The translations under genes and the position numbers were made by a program. A DNA stretch of 64,000 nucleotides from positions 2,728,001 through 2,792,000 of the forward strand of contig NZ_JAVIWL010000001.1 of the NCBI RefSeq assembly GCF_034314045.1. Reading direction: 5' to 3'. Shown in pieces: positions 30,238 to 38,654 of the stretch. How positions within the stretch are numbered: the stretch's first letter is position 1; each line of letters opens with the position of its first letter. This DNA is from Glaciimonas sp. CA11.2 (GTDB taxonomy: Bacteria > Pseudomonadota > Gammaproteobacteria > Burkholderiales > Burkholderiaceae_D). The notes beneath the pieces were generated by a model that did not search any database, had not been told where the DNA came from, and was given only the letters and a program-made list of their open reading frames with translations.

Positions 30238-31191
30238 CTATTTGGTAGTAGTTTCATCTTGTAGTGGTTCCAGGCCGAGGCGACGGCGTACGAATGGATC
30301 GCGATATTCGGTATTATCGGGATCACTGACGCTACTAGCGGTTACTGTACTAGGAACAGCAGCTGGGGCAGCCACGGGAGCAGGTGTCGGTGCAGCAGGA
30401 GCCGCTACATCGTTACGAGATATCTGTGCTAGTGCTGGTGCTGTATTTGCTGCCGCGACTGCTGGTCTTGCCATACCTGGACAATCATGACCGGTTGCCT
30501 CTACAGCTTTTCGATTGGCATCGCTTTGGCATAAGAGTGCTAGCGCCACATCGTTGAGACCCATTGCACGGAATTCCCTTGAGTCAAGGCGACGTACGCA
30601 GGCTTGATCCACCATGGTCGAGGCGGCGGTAGCGCCGAATCCAGTCAGTGATAAGCCAAATGATACTGAGCCCATGCAAGTATCGGACAGCGTTGTGGTC
30701 AGTGATGGTGCGGTAATTGAAGGTGCGCTTTTCACTGTATAAGTACCGCCATATTCGACTTTTGCGGTCGTAGTGTTTGGATCAGTCGCTGCTGTTGTGG
30801 CAGCTGTGGTCCCCGTCGTACCGGTTGTACCTGATCCTGTACCAGAGGTTCCGCTGCCTGACCCAGTGCCGGAGCCCGACCCAGAGCTGGAGTCACTGGA
30901 GGATCTGCTTGGCAAGGTCACCGAAACGCTCACGGTCGACGTATTACCGTTGGCTGTAGTACCTGAAACGGTATTTGATGCCGCTCCGCCGGTAGCGCTG
31001 CCGCCGGTAGCTGCTCCGCCAGTGGCAGAACCACCATTGGCTGATCCACCTGCTCCACCTGCTCCACCACTCGCGGTTGATGTTGATGTCGATGCGGAGG
31101 TAGGCGACACTGGAGTCGAACTGTTCGCTTCCGCGACTACTGGTACTGTGAATATTGAGGCTACCAGAATACCTAGAAGTTTGTGTTTCAT
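30238..31191 (-). CDS. Secreted low-complexity protein with a four-Cys domain
   Basis: I do not recognise a named family. The 317 residues begin with a signal peptide (MKHKLLGILVASIFTVPVVAEA). Residues about 25-140 are a Gly/Ser/Thr/Ala-rich region with GGSATGG-like repeats and SGSGTGSG runs. Residues about 165-245 look folded: CMGSVSFGLSLTGFG, then DQACVRRLDSREFRAMG, ALALLCQSD, and GHDCPG, giving four Cys that could form two disulfides. An Ala/Pro-rich stretch and a charged tail (YRDPFVRRRLGLEPL) follow. GGAGAAGCC precedes the ATG. It lies 91 bases after the other Gly-rich gene and just before the lone OrfA. Confidence 0.75.
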   Translation of the reverse strand: MKHKLLGILVASIFTVPVVAEANSSTPVSPTSASTSTSTASGGAGGAGGSANGGSATGGAATGGSATGGAASNTVSGTTANGNTSTVSVSVTLPSRSSSDSSSGSGSGTGSGSGTSGTGSGTTGTTGTTAATTAATDPNTTTAKVEYGGTYTVKSAPSITAPSLTTTLSDTCMGSVSFGLSLTGFGATAASTMVDQACVRRLDSREFRAMGLNDVALALLCQSDANRKAVEATGHDCPGMARPAVAAANTAPALAQISRNDVAAPAAPTPAPVAAPAAVPSTVTASSVSDPDNTEYRDPFVRRRLGLEPLQDETTTK

Positions 31192-31225
31192 GGCTTCTCC
31201 GTTATTTTTCTGTATGTTCCAGGAG

Positions 31226-31249
31226 AGAGGGAAAGTACTCTTTCCCTCT
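31226..31249. other. 10-bp hairpin between the two low-complexity protein genes
   Basis: AGAGGGAAAG (31226-31235) and CTTTCCCTCT (31240-31249) are perfect arms around the loop TACT. On the minus strand no U tract follows directly; the leader then reads through to the ribosome-binding site of the 317-residue gene. It could moderate read-through or protect the upstream mRNA. Confidence 0.6.
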
Positions 31250-31282
31250 TCCCCTTCCCTTTACGCGAAAAACTTTATAAAG

Positions 31283-32128
31283 TTAGAGGTTACCCGAGGC
31301 TGCAGCTGCAGTTGCGCCGCCACCGTTACCGCCGTCACCGCCGATTGCTGGACCGCTCTTTGCGCTTCCCCCAATTGTTAAGGAGTATGCAGAACCAGCG
31401 GTATTGCTGTTACCGTTCACCGAGCTATCTGCGATACCAGTTTTGGAGCTAGCACCACCACCAACTGCCAAAGAATTACCGTTTGCGGTTTGTGACGAAC
31501 CCTTAGTGAGGGTGCCAGCGCTGCCGCCTGTGGCCCCACCACCGGTAGCGCCAGAGCCACCACCGTTGCCGCCAGTAGTGTTGCCAGTTGCAGATGCATT
31601 TGCTGTAGATGAAGTAGAACCACCGCTGCTAGGCATTTTTTTCCAGCCGCTTGAGCTTCCAGCGCCAGCAGCGCCAGTCGCTGCAGAATCTGCACTGGCA
31701 GAGTTGCCTTTTGCATTGCCGGCAGGACCACCAATCGACGAAGCAGGGCCGCCAGTAGCAGCACCTGCGGTAGCAGGAGCGCCGCTAGTATTGCCGGCTG
31801 TGGTATTGCCACCTTGTGAGCTGGCTCCGCCGCCGCCAGTGCTATTGTTGCCGCTGTTAGCGTTGCCGCTCATGTTGGTTTGGGTTGCATCGCCTGCAGT
31901 CACAGCACCGCCGGATGTCGGGCCGCTTGTTACGGAGCCACTAGTGGCGCCGCCACCAGCTCCGCCAGCGCCTGCAGTTGCACTGGCGCTGGAAGAGTTT
32001 TTGACAGTTAACGTTGTCGTTGTTGTCGTTGTTTTTGATCCTGATGATGGAGCCGAATGATGTGCGTTAGCATATCCCCCAACTAAGAAAAGGGAAGCGA
32101 TGGATGCGGCAATAATTTGCTTTTTCAT
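31283..32128 (-). CDS. Secreted Gly/Ser/Ala/Thr/Asn-rich repetitive protein
   Basis: No family recognised. The 281-residue protein has a signal peptide (MKKQIIAASIASLFLVGGYANA), a short HHSAPSSGS segment, then a TTTTTTTLTV stretch and an almost wholly low-complexity body of Gly, Ser, Ala, Thr and Asn. Patterns such as GGAGGGATSG, GNANSGNNSTGGG and NGNSLAVGGGAS recur; the last ones faintly recall head repeats of trimeric adhesins but no anchor domain is present. No Cys occurs, and only one WKK motif breaks the pattern. It is probably exported and disordered or fibrous; an extracellular-matrix or adhesive role is inference only. Divergent open frames opposite it are by-products of its composition. 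Confidence 0.72.
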   Translation of the reverse strand: MKKQIIAASIASLFLVGGYANAHHSAPSSGSKTTTTTTTLTVKNSSSASATAGAGGAGGGATSGSVTSGPTSGGAVTAGDATQTNMSGNANSGNNSTGGGGASSQGGNTTAGNTSGAPATAGAATGGPASSIGGPAGNAKGNSASADSAATGAAGAGSSSGWKKMPSSGGSTSSTANASATGNTTGGNGGGSGATGGGATGGSAGTLTKGSSQTANGNSLAVGGGASSKTGIADSSVNGNSNTAGSAYSLTIGGSAKSGPAIGGDGGNGGGATAAAASGNL

Positions 32129-32740
32129 TTTTATTTCTCCTGAGTGTAGGGCGTTAATTGCAAGGGGTCTCGTCTATATACGCCCAAAATTAACAGACAA
32201 GATTTCGTTATAAATCAAAGCTGCCACGAGGCTTTTCAGGCGGTCGGTGTTGTGAGAAAAAATCATAATCCCGACATTTTTGACAGAAAAATTGCTGCAC
32301 AAAACTGCCTGTTTTTTCAAAAACATCGCTTCTCCTGCACTAACCAATCACAGCCAAAAATATTGACTGGTCCCATCCATTCATATGTTGGCAAGAGATA
32401 TGTGCGTCGCGATGTATTGATCATAGGACCGTCGACAAAAGTGTTTACGACAAAACTTTGTCGAGTTAGGACAGCATAGATGGCTGATTTGGACGCCTTT
32501 CCATGGAGCACCAGAAGGTGGTGTGATGCGATTTACGTCACCTTGCTGAGGCGTATATACCGATTTTTGAAGATGGGAATAATAGATATTCGCGCGTCGA
32601 AGGGCGTCACTATGCTTGTCAAAAAGAGCCAAAACGATTATTTAATTGAGGGCGATATGTGCCAATTCAGACGTGTCAAATATGTCGACATGAAAAATAT
32701 CGTGGGCTCTAGTGTGATGAGCGGATAAGTCGCAAAAAAT
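32129..32740. other. Gap of about 610 bases upstream of the Gly-rich gene, no gene supported
   Basis: This stretch between the Gly-rich gene start and the GlsB terminator has only short open frames without ribosome-binding sites or family similarity. It should contain the promoter of the Gly-rich gene pair on the minus strand. I saw no clear operator or RNA element. Confidence 0.45.
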
Positions 32741-32777
32741 AAAAAAACGACTCGGACATTTAAGCGTCGGAGTCGTT
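32741..32777 (-). terminator. Rho-independent terminator of the GlsB-type gene
   Basis: AACGACTC (32746-32753) pairs with GAGTCGTT (32770-32777), with an inner GAC/GTC, and is preceded on the plus strand by a long A run. Read on the minus strand this is a stem followed by a U tract, about 100 bases after the GlsB-type stop codon. Confidence 0.8.
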
Positions 32778-32878
32778 ATATTTGCCTTACCTTGTAGCGA
32801 ATTGAGAAATTTCAATAACCTTCTGAGGTTATTGAAAGACAGTGCATGCTGCTATAAGTTATAGGCCAGCATGAATTG

Positions 32879-33130
32879 CTATGCGCGTTTCACCAGTCGT
32901 ACGATGACGAGCAGTACAATCGCACCAATCGTTGCTGTGACTATCGAAGCGATCATGCCACCACTGACGCCGATGCCGATCAGACCGGCCAGCCAGCCGC
33001 CGATGAATGCCCCCACAATACCAACAAGAATGTCGACCAAAATACCAAAGCCGCCGCCCTTAACCAAGACACCAGCGAGCCAACCGGCGATAGCACCGAT
33101 GATGAGCCAAGCGAGAATTCCATGTTCCAT
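32879..33130 (-). CDS. GlsB/YeaQ/YmgE family stress-response membrane protein
   Basis: An 83-residue, very hydrophobic protein of the transglycosylase-associated family (GlsB/YeaQ/YmgE), small inner-membrane proteins induced by stress and of unclear function. It has three predicted helices: ILAWLIIGAIAGWLAGVLVKG, then GILVDILVGIVGAFIGGWLAGLIG, then MIASIVTATIGAIVLLVIVRLV, with the Gly-rich motifs of the family. AGGAAA-like bases precede the ATG. It is monocistronic with its own terminator. Confidence 0.92.
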   Translation of the reverse strand: MEHGILAWLIIGAIAGWLAGVLVKGGGFGILVDILVGIVGAFIGGWLAGLIGIGVSGGMIASIVTATIGAIVLLVIVRLVKRA

Positions 33131-33442
33131 GGTATTTCCTTTCGTAGTTTAGCAGTGGGTGAAAAAGTCTAGCGTCATTGAACGTGAGCCGCAACTATAT
33201 TATTTTTTTACGGCTAAATTTTAAAAAATGAGAGAGTAATTTGAAGTGGATGCGCTGGCTCTTCTCTCTCCATTCTTTTCTAATAAATTATTATTGCGCT
33301 GATCAGCAATGCGTAAAGTATATAGTCGCCTATAAATACTATAGTTATAGTTTCTTGTTTTTACAAATGTTCACAAATTTCATTGCAAACTGGGTTCTGA
33401 GCTGCGACTTGCATCAGATAGTTTGCAGTAATACTAAAAAAA
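33131..33442. other. AT-rich gap, no gene seen
   Basis: About 310 AT-rich bases lie upstream of the GlsB-type gene and downstream of the small hypothetical gene. One open frame on the plus strand (33241-33462) is full of Tyr, Phe and Cys, overlaps the small gene and has no ribosome-binding site. Nothing else is evident. Confidence 0.45.
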
Positions 33443-33643
33443 TTATAGGCGATTGTCTATAAGCTGTTGTCCCCGTCTGACGCCTTCCTGGCCCACTTCT
33501 TCAAGAGATCCTATGAAGGTATTCTCATCTTTCCATTCGATACCGTTTTCCAGATTTACCTTAATTAACCACCCGGCCGAATTGAGGTGGGTAAAAACGT
33601 AAATTTTTTGGCCTTTGTATTCTCGAATAATTGTCACGTCCAT
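33443..33643 (-). CDS. Small hypothetical protein, 66 residues
   Basis: No family name recognised. The protein starts MDVTIIREYKGQKIYVFTHL, has a central GWLIKVNLENGIEW and a charged helical end (SLEEVGQEGVRRGQQLIDNRL). The layout, a short antiparallel sheet with an EYKG start and a GW pair followed by a helix rich in Glu/Arg, is common in small cytoplasmic proteins of Burkholderiales. GGAT lies before the ATG. It stands alone between the GlsB-type gene and the β-oxidation gene. Confidence 0.6.
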   Translation of the reverse strand: MDVTIIREYKGQKIYVFTHLNSAGWLIKVNLENGIEWKDENTFIGSLEEVGQEGVRRGQQLIDNRL

Positions 33644-33887
33644 GATTTTGACTATCCACCATTGGTTATGGTGAGCATGATAGAGATAACCATGTTGCCT
33701 GAATGTCGGGCGTTGTCACTTCTTTATGTAGGAGTAGAGGAAGTCGCCGCATTAATCATCGCGATGACGCCTGGCGTCGCCCCGAACGCAATGACAGTGA
33801 TGGCCATAATGACAGGCGGCGTCCTGCGCCGTTAACATTACCCACTATATTTTTTTTGTGTCGAGGTGTGTAAGACGGTCATAGCGT

Positions 33888-35987
33888 CTAGTTAAAAGTT
33901 TTCTTTTGTGCCGCTAAGCGTGCGAGTAAGGGAGCGGTTTTCCATGCTTCTCCGTGCAAACCTTGCGCGTATTTTTCGATTGCCGCGACAACACTTTTTA
34001 AGCCAACTGTATCAGCATAAAACAAAGGGCCACCGCGGAATAAAGGAAATCCATAACCGGTCAGATACACCATATCGATGTCAGAGGCACGTTGTGCGAT
34101 TCCTTCTTCCAGTAAAAGCGCCGCCTCGTTTATCAGTGAGTATATCAATCGTTCTACGATTTCCTGATCGCTTATTTGCCGACGTGCGACACCACTAGCT
34201 TTGGAGTTTTTTGTGATCAGGTTATCGACCAATGCGGATGGATAGGCTTTGCGGTCGCCCGCTTTATAGTCGTACCATCCAGCCCCGGTTTTTTGACCGA
34301 AACGTCCCAGTTCACACAGTAGGTCGGCGGTTTTTGAGTACGTCATTTCAGGTGTATCGATCGCGCGTCGTTTTCGGATAGCCCAGCCGATGTCGTTGCC
34401 AGCCAGATCGCTCATCCGGAACGGCCCCATTGCGCAGCCAAACCGTTCGATTGCTTTATCAACCTGCTCCGGAAAACAACCTTCATCTAGCAAAAATCCA
34501 GCCTGACGGACATATTGTTCCACCATGCGGTTGCCGATAAATCCATCGCAGACACCCGCAACAACGCCAGTTTTGCGAATTTTTTTAGTCAGTGCCAAGG
34601 TGGTTACCAAAACGTCGTCGGCGGTCTTTTCACCGCGAACAATTTCCAGCAGTTGCATGACGTTTGCAGGACTGAAAAAATGCATGCCGATGACATCCTG
34701 GGGACGTTTGGTGGACGCTGCAATTTCATTCAGATTCAGCGTCGACGTGTTGGAGGCTAAAATTGCACCGGGCTTCATGATGTTATCGAGGGTCTTAAAG
34801 ACCGTTTTTTTGACTTCCATGTCTTCAAATACGGCCTCGATCACAATGTCGGCATCGCTGATCGCTGCATAGTCCAGCGTGCCAGTGATCAGAGCGATCC
34901 GTTGGTCAACTTTGTCTTGCGTTAGTTTGCCTTTTTTGAGCGTGTTCTCATAATTTTTTCGAATGATCGCCATACCCTTTTTCAAAGCATCAGGGTCAGT
35001 TTCCAGTATCATGACCGGGATGCCAACATTGGCAAAATTCATGGCGATACCGCCGCCCATCGTACCAGCGCCGATGACCGCCGCGCAGGTAATTGGTCGA
35101 CGTGGTGTGTCCGCAGAAAGCCCCACAATTTTACTGGCTGCACGTTCGCCAAAAAATGCATGGCGCATCGCTTTGGAGGTGGTTGTTTGTAGCAGCGCAA
35201 GAAACAAGTCACGTTCATATTGCAGGCCATCGTCGAATGGTTTGGTGATTGCAGCCTCAATCGCGTCAATACATTTTAATGGAGCGGGAAATTGCTCTGA
35301 CGTCCCACCGACGATCGCGCGTGCGGTCTGCAAAAAAGCCTGGTAGTCAGGATAATCAGAATGAGAAACTGTAAGATCCCGGACTTTAGGTAGTGGTCGC
35401 AGATTGGCTATCTTGTCGGCGAAAGCGAGTACGGCTGGCATCCATTCGCCATTTGCTTCCGGCATGATCAATGCATCGAAAAGGGCCGTCGTCGCCAATT
35501 TTTCCGCAGCTATCGGATTGCCGGAGACGATCATGTCCACGGCAAGTTTCAGTCCTACCGCACGCGGTAAACGTTGCGTGCCACCTGCGCCCGGCAACAG
35601 ACCCAATTTGACTTCCGGTAAACCTATTTTTGCTGTTGGCGTTGAGATCCGATAGTGACATGCGAGCGATAATTCCAGGCCGCCACCCATGCAGACAGAA
35701 TGGATCGCCGCTACTACAGGTTTGGTAGCGTTTTCGACAATGCTGATCAAGGTATGTAATGACGGTTCAGCTAATGCTTTTGGCGAGTTGAATTCTTTTA
35801 TATCGGCGCCGCCAGAAAAGGCCTGACCTGCACCGGTAATAACAATCGCCCTGACCGCGTCATCGCTGAGCGCCTTTTGTATGCCATCAACCATCGCCGT
35901 GCGGGTTATCAAACCCATGCCGTTCACGGGTGGATTGTTAATAGTGATAAGGGCGATGTTTCCCTGGCGTTGGTATTCAGCAGTCAT
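33888..35987 (-). CDS. Bifunctional enoyl-CoA hydratase/3-hydroxyacyl-CoA dehydrogenase (FadB/FadJ-like)
   Basis: A 699-residue multifunctional β-oxidation enzyme that hydrates enoyl-CoA and oxidises the resulting 3-hydroxyacyl-CoA with NAD. Residues about 1-190 form a crotonase domain with oxyanion-hole sequence GAGQAFSGGADIKEF and both catalytic Glu residues, in CMGGGLELSLACHYR and GLPEVKLGLLPGAGG. The NAD-binding domain starts near 300 with VIGAGTMGGGIAMNFANVG, followed by two C-terminal dehydrogenase domains (GFIGNRMVEQY). The length suits the short peroxisomal-like or FadJ type. No thiolase gene is adjacent, so its partner is elsewhere. Confidence 0.93.
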   Translation of the reverse strand: MTAEYQRQGNIALITINNPPVNGMGLITRTAMVDGIQKALSDDAVRAIVITGAGQAFSGGADIKEFNSPKALAEPSLHTLISIVENATKPVVAAIHSVCMGGGLELSLACHYRISTPTAKIGLPEVKLGLLPGAGGTQRLPRAVGLKLAVDMIVSGNPIAAEKLATTALFDALIMPEANGEWMPAVLAFADKIANLRPLPKVRDLTVSHSDYPDYQAFLQTARAIVGGTSEQFPAPLKCIDAIEAAITKPFDDGLQYERDLFLALLQTTTSKAMRHAFFGERAASKIVGLSADTPRRPITCAAVIGAGTMGGGIAMNFANVGIPVMILETDPDALKKGMAIIRKNYENTLKKGKLTQDKVDQRIALITGTLDYAAISDADIVIEAVFEDMEVKKTVFKTLDNIMKPGAILASNTSTLNLNEIAASTKRPQDVIGMHFFSPANVMQLLEIVRGEKTADDVLVTTLALTKKIRKTGVVAGVCDGFIGNRMVEQYVRQAGFLLDEGCFPEQVDKAIERFGCAMGPFRMSDLAGNDIGWAIRKRRAIDTPEMTYSKTADLLCELGRFGQKTGAGWYDYKAGDRKAYPSALVDNLITKNSKASGVARRQISDQEIVERLIYSLINEAALLLEEGIAQRASDIDMVYLTGYGFPLFRGGPLFYADTVGLKSVVAAIEKYAQGLHGEAWKTAPLLARLAAQKKTFN

Positions 35988-36260
35988 GTCTCTTCCTTTA
36001 TTGGGCGTCTGTCAGTTTGTATCGATGTAAATAAGCTAAATAATTAAAACAGCAATCGGGTGGTCGAAAGCTTGACGACTGCAGTATGCTTTTTTGTTGT
36101 TTGCACTTTTATGGTTAAACAGCCTATGTTCCCCCGCTTTACTCTCCGTCGCTCCCTCTGTTTCGCCTATCACGTATATGTTATTACATCGCTATCAACA
36201 CGTCGCCATTGTTCGTAGAGAGGTAATTCTACATGCGCGTTAATGATAGCTTTATTACTT

Positions 36261-36282
36261 AAATGTTCGTAATCGAACATTT
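36261..36282. promoter_or_regulatory. GlpR-type operator upstream of glpT
   Basis: A 22-base perfect palindrome has arms AAATGTTCG (36261-36269) and CGAACATTT (36274-36282) around TAAT. Its central 20 bases agree with the E. coli GlpR operator consensus at all but one position. It lies about 207 bases before the glpT ATG. GlpR would repress here and release on binding glycerol 3-phosphate; no glpR gene is in the window. Confidence 0.78.
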
Positions 36283-36326
36283 ATAGCCGAGTAACTGCGG
36301 ATAGAGTGTTATATTCCTATTGGGAA

Positions 36327-36346
36327 ATTGTTCTCATGTGAACATT
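36327..36346. promoter_or_regulatory. Second, imperfect GlpR-like site upstream of glpT
   Basis: The half-sites TGTTC and GAACA are spaced as in the first operator (TTGTTC, six bases, GAACATT), but the inner bases do not match. It is 66 bases downstream of the perfect site, centre to centre (36271.5 to 36336.5, about 65). Paired operators are usual for GlpR-controlled genes. Confidence 0.5.
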
Positions 36347-36489
36347 TTTCCATCATTGTGCAAATATCGATTTGAAACGTGTGGCGCGCTAGCGACCAAC
36401 GGAATCCTTGCCGCATGAAATGGCATTGCGTCATGTAATTGAAGTCAACTATTTGCATAAATGCCAACCGTATCGGAGACAACAAAATA

Positions 36490-37842
36490 ATGTTCAATAT
36501 TTTTCGCCCAGCGTTACATCAAGCCTTATTATCCAAAGAAAAAATTGACCCCACTTATCGCCGCTTACGCTGGCAGATTTTTTTGGGTATTTTTTTTGGT
36601 TACGCTGGTTACTATCTGGTGCGTAAGAATTTTTCATTGGCAATGCCAGCCTTGATAGAGCAAGGATTTACCAGAGGGCAGCTAGGATTCGCCATGTCGG
36701 GTGTAGCCATTGCCTACGGTTTATCAAAATTTCTCATGGGAATGGTCTCTGATCGTTCGAATCCACGTTTCTTTTTACCTTTCGGTTTACTCGTCTCGGC
36801 CGCAGTCATGTTCGTGATGGGGTTCAGTCATTGGGCAACATCTAGCGTCACAATCATGTTCTCGCTGCTGTTCATCAACGGTTGGGTTCAGGGTATGGGA
36901 TGGCCGCCGTCCGGGCGCACGATGGTGCATTGGTGGTCTCAGAAAGAGCGCGGTAGTGTCGTCTCGGTCTGGAACATTGCGCACAATGTTAGTGGAGGAA
37001 TGATCGGGCCGCTCTTTATTCTCGGCATGGGTTGGTTCAATGATTGGCGTTCAGCCTTTTATGTACCCGCAGCGGTAGCGGTAGCGATTGCCATCTTCGC
37101 GTTTGTTATGATGCGTGACACACCACAATCTTGTGGACTGCCGCCGGTAGAAGAGTATAAAAACGATTATCCGGAAGGCTACGACAAATCCCACGAAGAA
37201 GAACTGACCACTAAGGAAATTCTGTTTCGCTACGTACTAAATAACAAATTATTGTGGTACATCGCTTTTGCCAACGTATTTGTTTATTTGCTGCGGTATG
37301 GCGTGTTGGATTGGGCGCCGACTTATCTACGCGAAGTCAAACACTTCAGCATCGATAAATCATCCTGGGCCTATTTTATGTACGAATGGGCGGGTATTCC
37401 TGGGACATTATTGTGCGGCTGGATGTCAGACAAAATCTTTAAAGGCAACCGTGCCTTGACTGGAATTGTCTTCATGATTCTGGTCACCATCGCGACATTG
37501 GTGTATTGGCTCAATCCGGCTGGCAATCCCGGCATAGATATCGCTGCGTTGTGCGCTATCGGCTTTTTGATTTATGGGCCCGTCATGTTAATCGGTTTGT
37601 ACGCGCTGGAACTGGCACCGAAAAAAGCTGCAGGAACCGCCGCTGGTTTCACCGGTCTGTTTGGTTATCTTGGCGGTTCAGTCGCAGCCAGTGCGCTTTT
37701 AGGTTCCACCGTGGATCATTGGGGCTGGGATGGCGGATTCATCCTGTTAGTAGGATCTTGCATATTGTCGGTGCTATTTTTCGTCATGGCGTGGTATGGC
37801 TCGCGACCGCAACATCCTGACTTGAAAGATATTTCAACTTAA
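36490..37842 (+). CDS. glpT: Glycerol-3-phosphate transporter
   Basis: GlpT is an inner-membrane antiporter of the major facilitator superfamily that imports glycerol 3-phosphate in exchange for phosphate. The 451-residue protein is strikingly close to E. coli GlpT (452) over its whole length, for example [55 protein letters not shown] and [20 protein letters not shown]. The phosphate-binding arginines lie in YYLVRKNF and in helix 7 (LLRYGVLDW). ATG at 36490 is preceded by CGGAG; in-frame codons further upstream do not fit the family. Two GlpR-like operators lie upstream. The high similarity and operator type suggest acquisition from a gammaproteobacterium. Confidence 0.96.
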   Translation: MFNIFRPALHQALLSKEKIDPTYRRLRWQIFLGIFFGYAGYYLVRKNFSLAMPALIEQGFTRGQLGFAMSGVAIAYGLSKFLMGMVSDRSNPRFFLPFGLLVSAAVMFVMGFSHWATSSVTIMFSLLFINGWVQGMGWPPSGRTMVHWWSQKERGSVVSVWNIAHNVSGGMIGPLFILGMGWFNDWRSAFYVPAAVAVAIAIFAFVMMRDTPQSCGLPPVEEYKNDYPEGYDKSHEEELTTKEILFRYVLNNKLLWYIAFANVFVYLLRYGVLDWAPTYLREVKHFSIDKSSWAYFMYEWAGIPGTLLCGWMSDKIFKGNRALTGIVFMILVTIATLVYWLNPAGNPGIDIAALCAIGFLIYGPVMLIGLYALELAPKKAAGTAAGFTGLFGYLGGSVAASALLGSTVDHWGWDGGFILLVGSCILSVLFFVMAWYGSRPQHPDLKDIST

Positions 37843-37938
37843 ATGCTGGATAAATGGTCGGCTGTACAGATGGATGAGGTTACTCAGTGAAGTAACTCAG
37901 AAGTAACACCATGAAGTAATTCTGCGATGAAGGAGCGC

Positions 37939-37970
37939 ACGCGCTGAAGCCATTAAAAGCTTTAGCGCGT
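37939..37970. other. Hairpin between convergent glpT and the DUF2127 gene
   Basis: ACGCGCTGAAGC (37939-37950) pairs with GCTTTAGCGCGT (37959-37970) with one G-U pair and an 8-base loop. It overlaps the last codons of the DUF2127 gene. No clear U tract follows on either strand, but position between convergent genes suggests a terminator role. Confidence 0.5.
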
Positions 37971-38486
37971 GTTGCGTTCCGCAGTGCGTTTTAGCCATAT
38001 TTGCAACACCAGATAAGCCACCACAAAAACGTTTCCGGCCAGCACCGCAGCATTCGTCAAGGATGGATGCAAAACAAGATGGCGAATTTCGATAGGAATA
38101 TAGATTCCACCCGATATCGCACCCAACCAGGTCGCCCAGGCGCGATTATTCCAAAGGCCATAACATTCTGTGAAACGCAGCGATATATAGGCCAATCCGA
38201 TCAACGCGACGTTGCGGCGATTTTCGTCATTCAAGACGTCGGCGTAATGCAGAAAAATAGACGGATAATGCGCAGTTGGGTCCATGCCAAAATGACCGAT
38301 CAACTCGATCGCCAGATGGCGAATATCATGGTGCAGCAGGTCCAGCAAGCCTAGCGTAGCGGCTAAAGCGGCCAACCCCTTAATACCCTCAAACGTAGCA
38401 ATCGCTTTTAACGCCGCCCGAGATTTTTCTGATGCTGGTGGCGACTGGTTTGTGATGATGTCTTTTGTGTCATTGGATGATTGCAT
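37962..38486 (-). CDS. DUF2127 domain-containing membrane protein
   Basis: A predicted inner-membrane protein of the DUF2127 family, function unknown. After a polar N-terminus the sequence has ALKAIATFEGIKGLAALAATLGLLDLL, a His-rich loop (LHHDIRHLAIELIGHFG), and helices around NVALIGLAYISLRFTECYGLWNNRAWATWLG, GIYIPIEIRHLV and NAAVLAGNVFVVAYLVLQIWL, as in the family. Of two possible ATGs, the one at 38486 gives 174 residues; the one at 38549 would add 21 residues rich in rare codons (AGA, ATA). Neither has a good ribosome-binding site. Confidence 0.85.
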   Translation of the reverse strand: MQSSNDTKDIITNQSPPASEKSRAALKAIATFEGIKGLAALAATLGLLDLLHHDIRHLAIELIGHFGMDPTAHYPSIFLHYADVLNDENRRNVALIGLAYISLRFTECYGLWNNRAWATWLGAISGGIYIPIEIRHLVLHPSLTNAAVLAGNVFVVAYLVLQIWLKRTAERNTR

Positions 38487-38654
38487 AAGACGATTATGCA
38501 CGAAGCTGGACTTTATTATTCGGCAATAAATTCTAATGTTATCTGCCATCCAGTTATTCGCTTGCTTGGTAGTTTTACCATCTCACGCTCTAATACCTTC
38601 GCCTCTTTATCGATATAAATACGTCAATATGATTGGCTTACAATTGATTTTCCG

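Noticed and set aside
30773..32060. Long Pro/Val/Ala-rich open frames on the plus strand opposite the two low-complexity genes (202 and 218 residues)
   Set aside because: They are antisense images of Gly/Ala/Thr-rich codons, without ribosome-binding sites, and the minus-strand genes have signal peptides.
30238..32128. Repetitive DNA in the low-complexity genes considered as a CRISPR-like or satellite array
   Set aside because: Repeats are irregular codon-level Gly/Ser/Thr patterns within open frames, not fixed repeat-spacer units.
32480..32728. 82-residue plus-strand frame in the gap upstream of the Gly-rich gene
   Set aside because: No ribosome-binding site, no similarity, and atypical composition.
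33587..33835. 82-residue plus-strand frame overlapping the small hypothetical gene
   Set aside because: Overlaps the better-supported minus-strand gene and has no ribosome-binding site; Met/Ala-rich chance frame.
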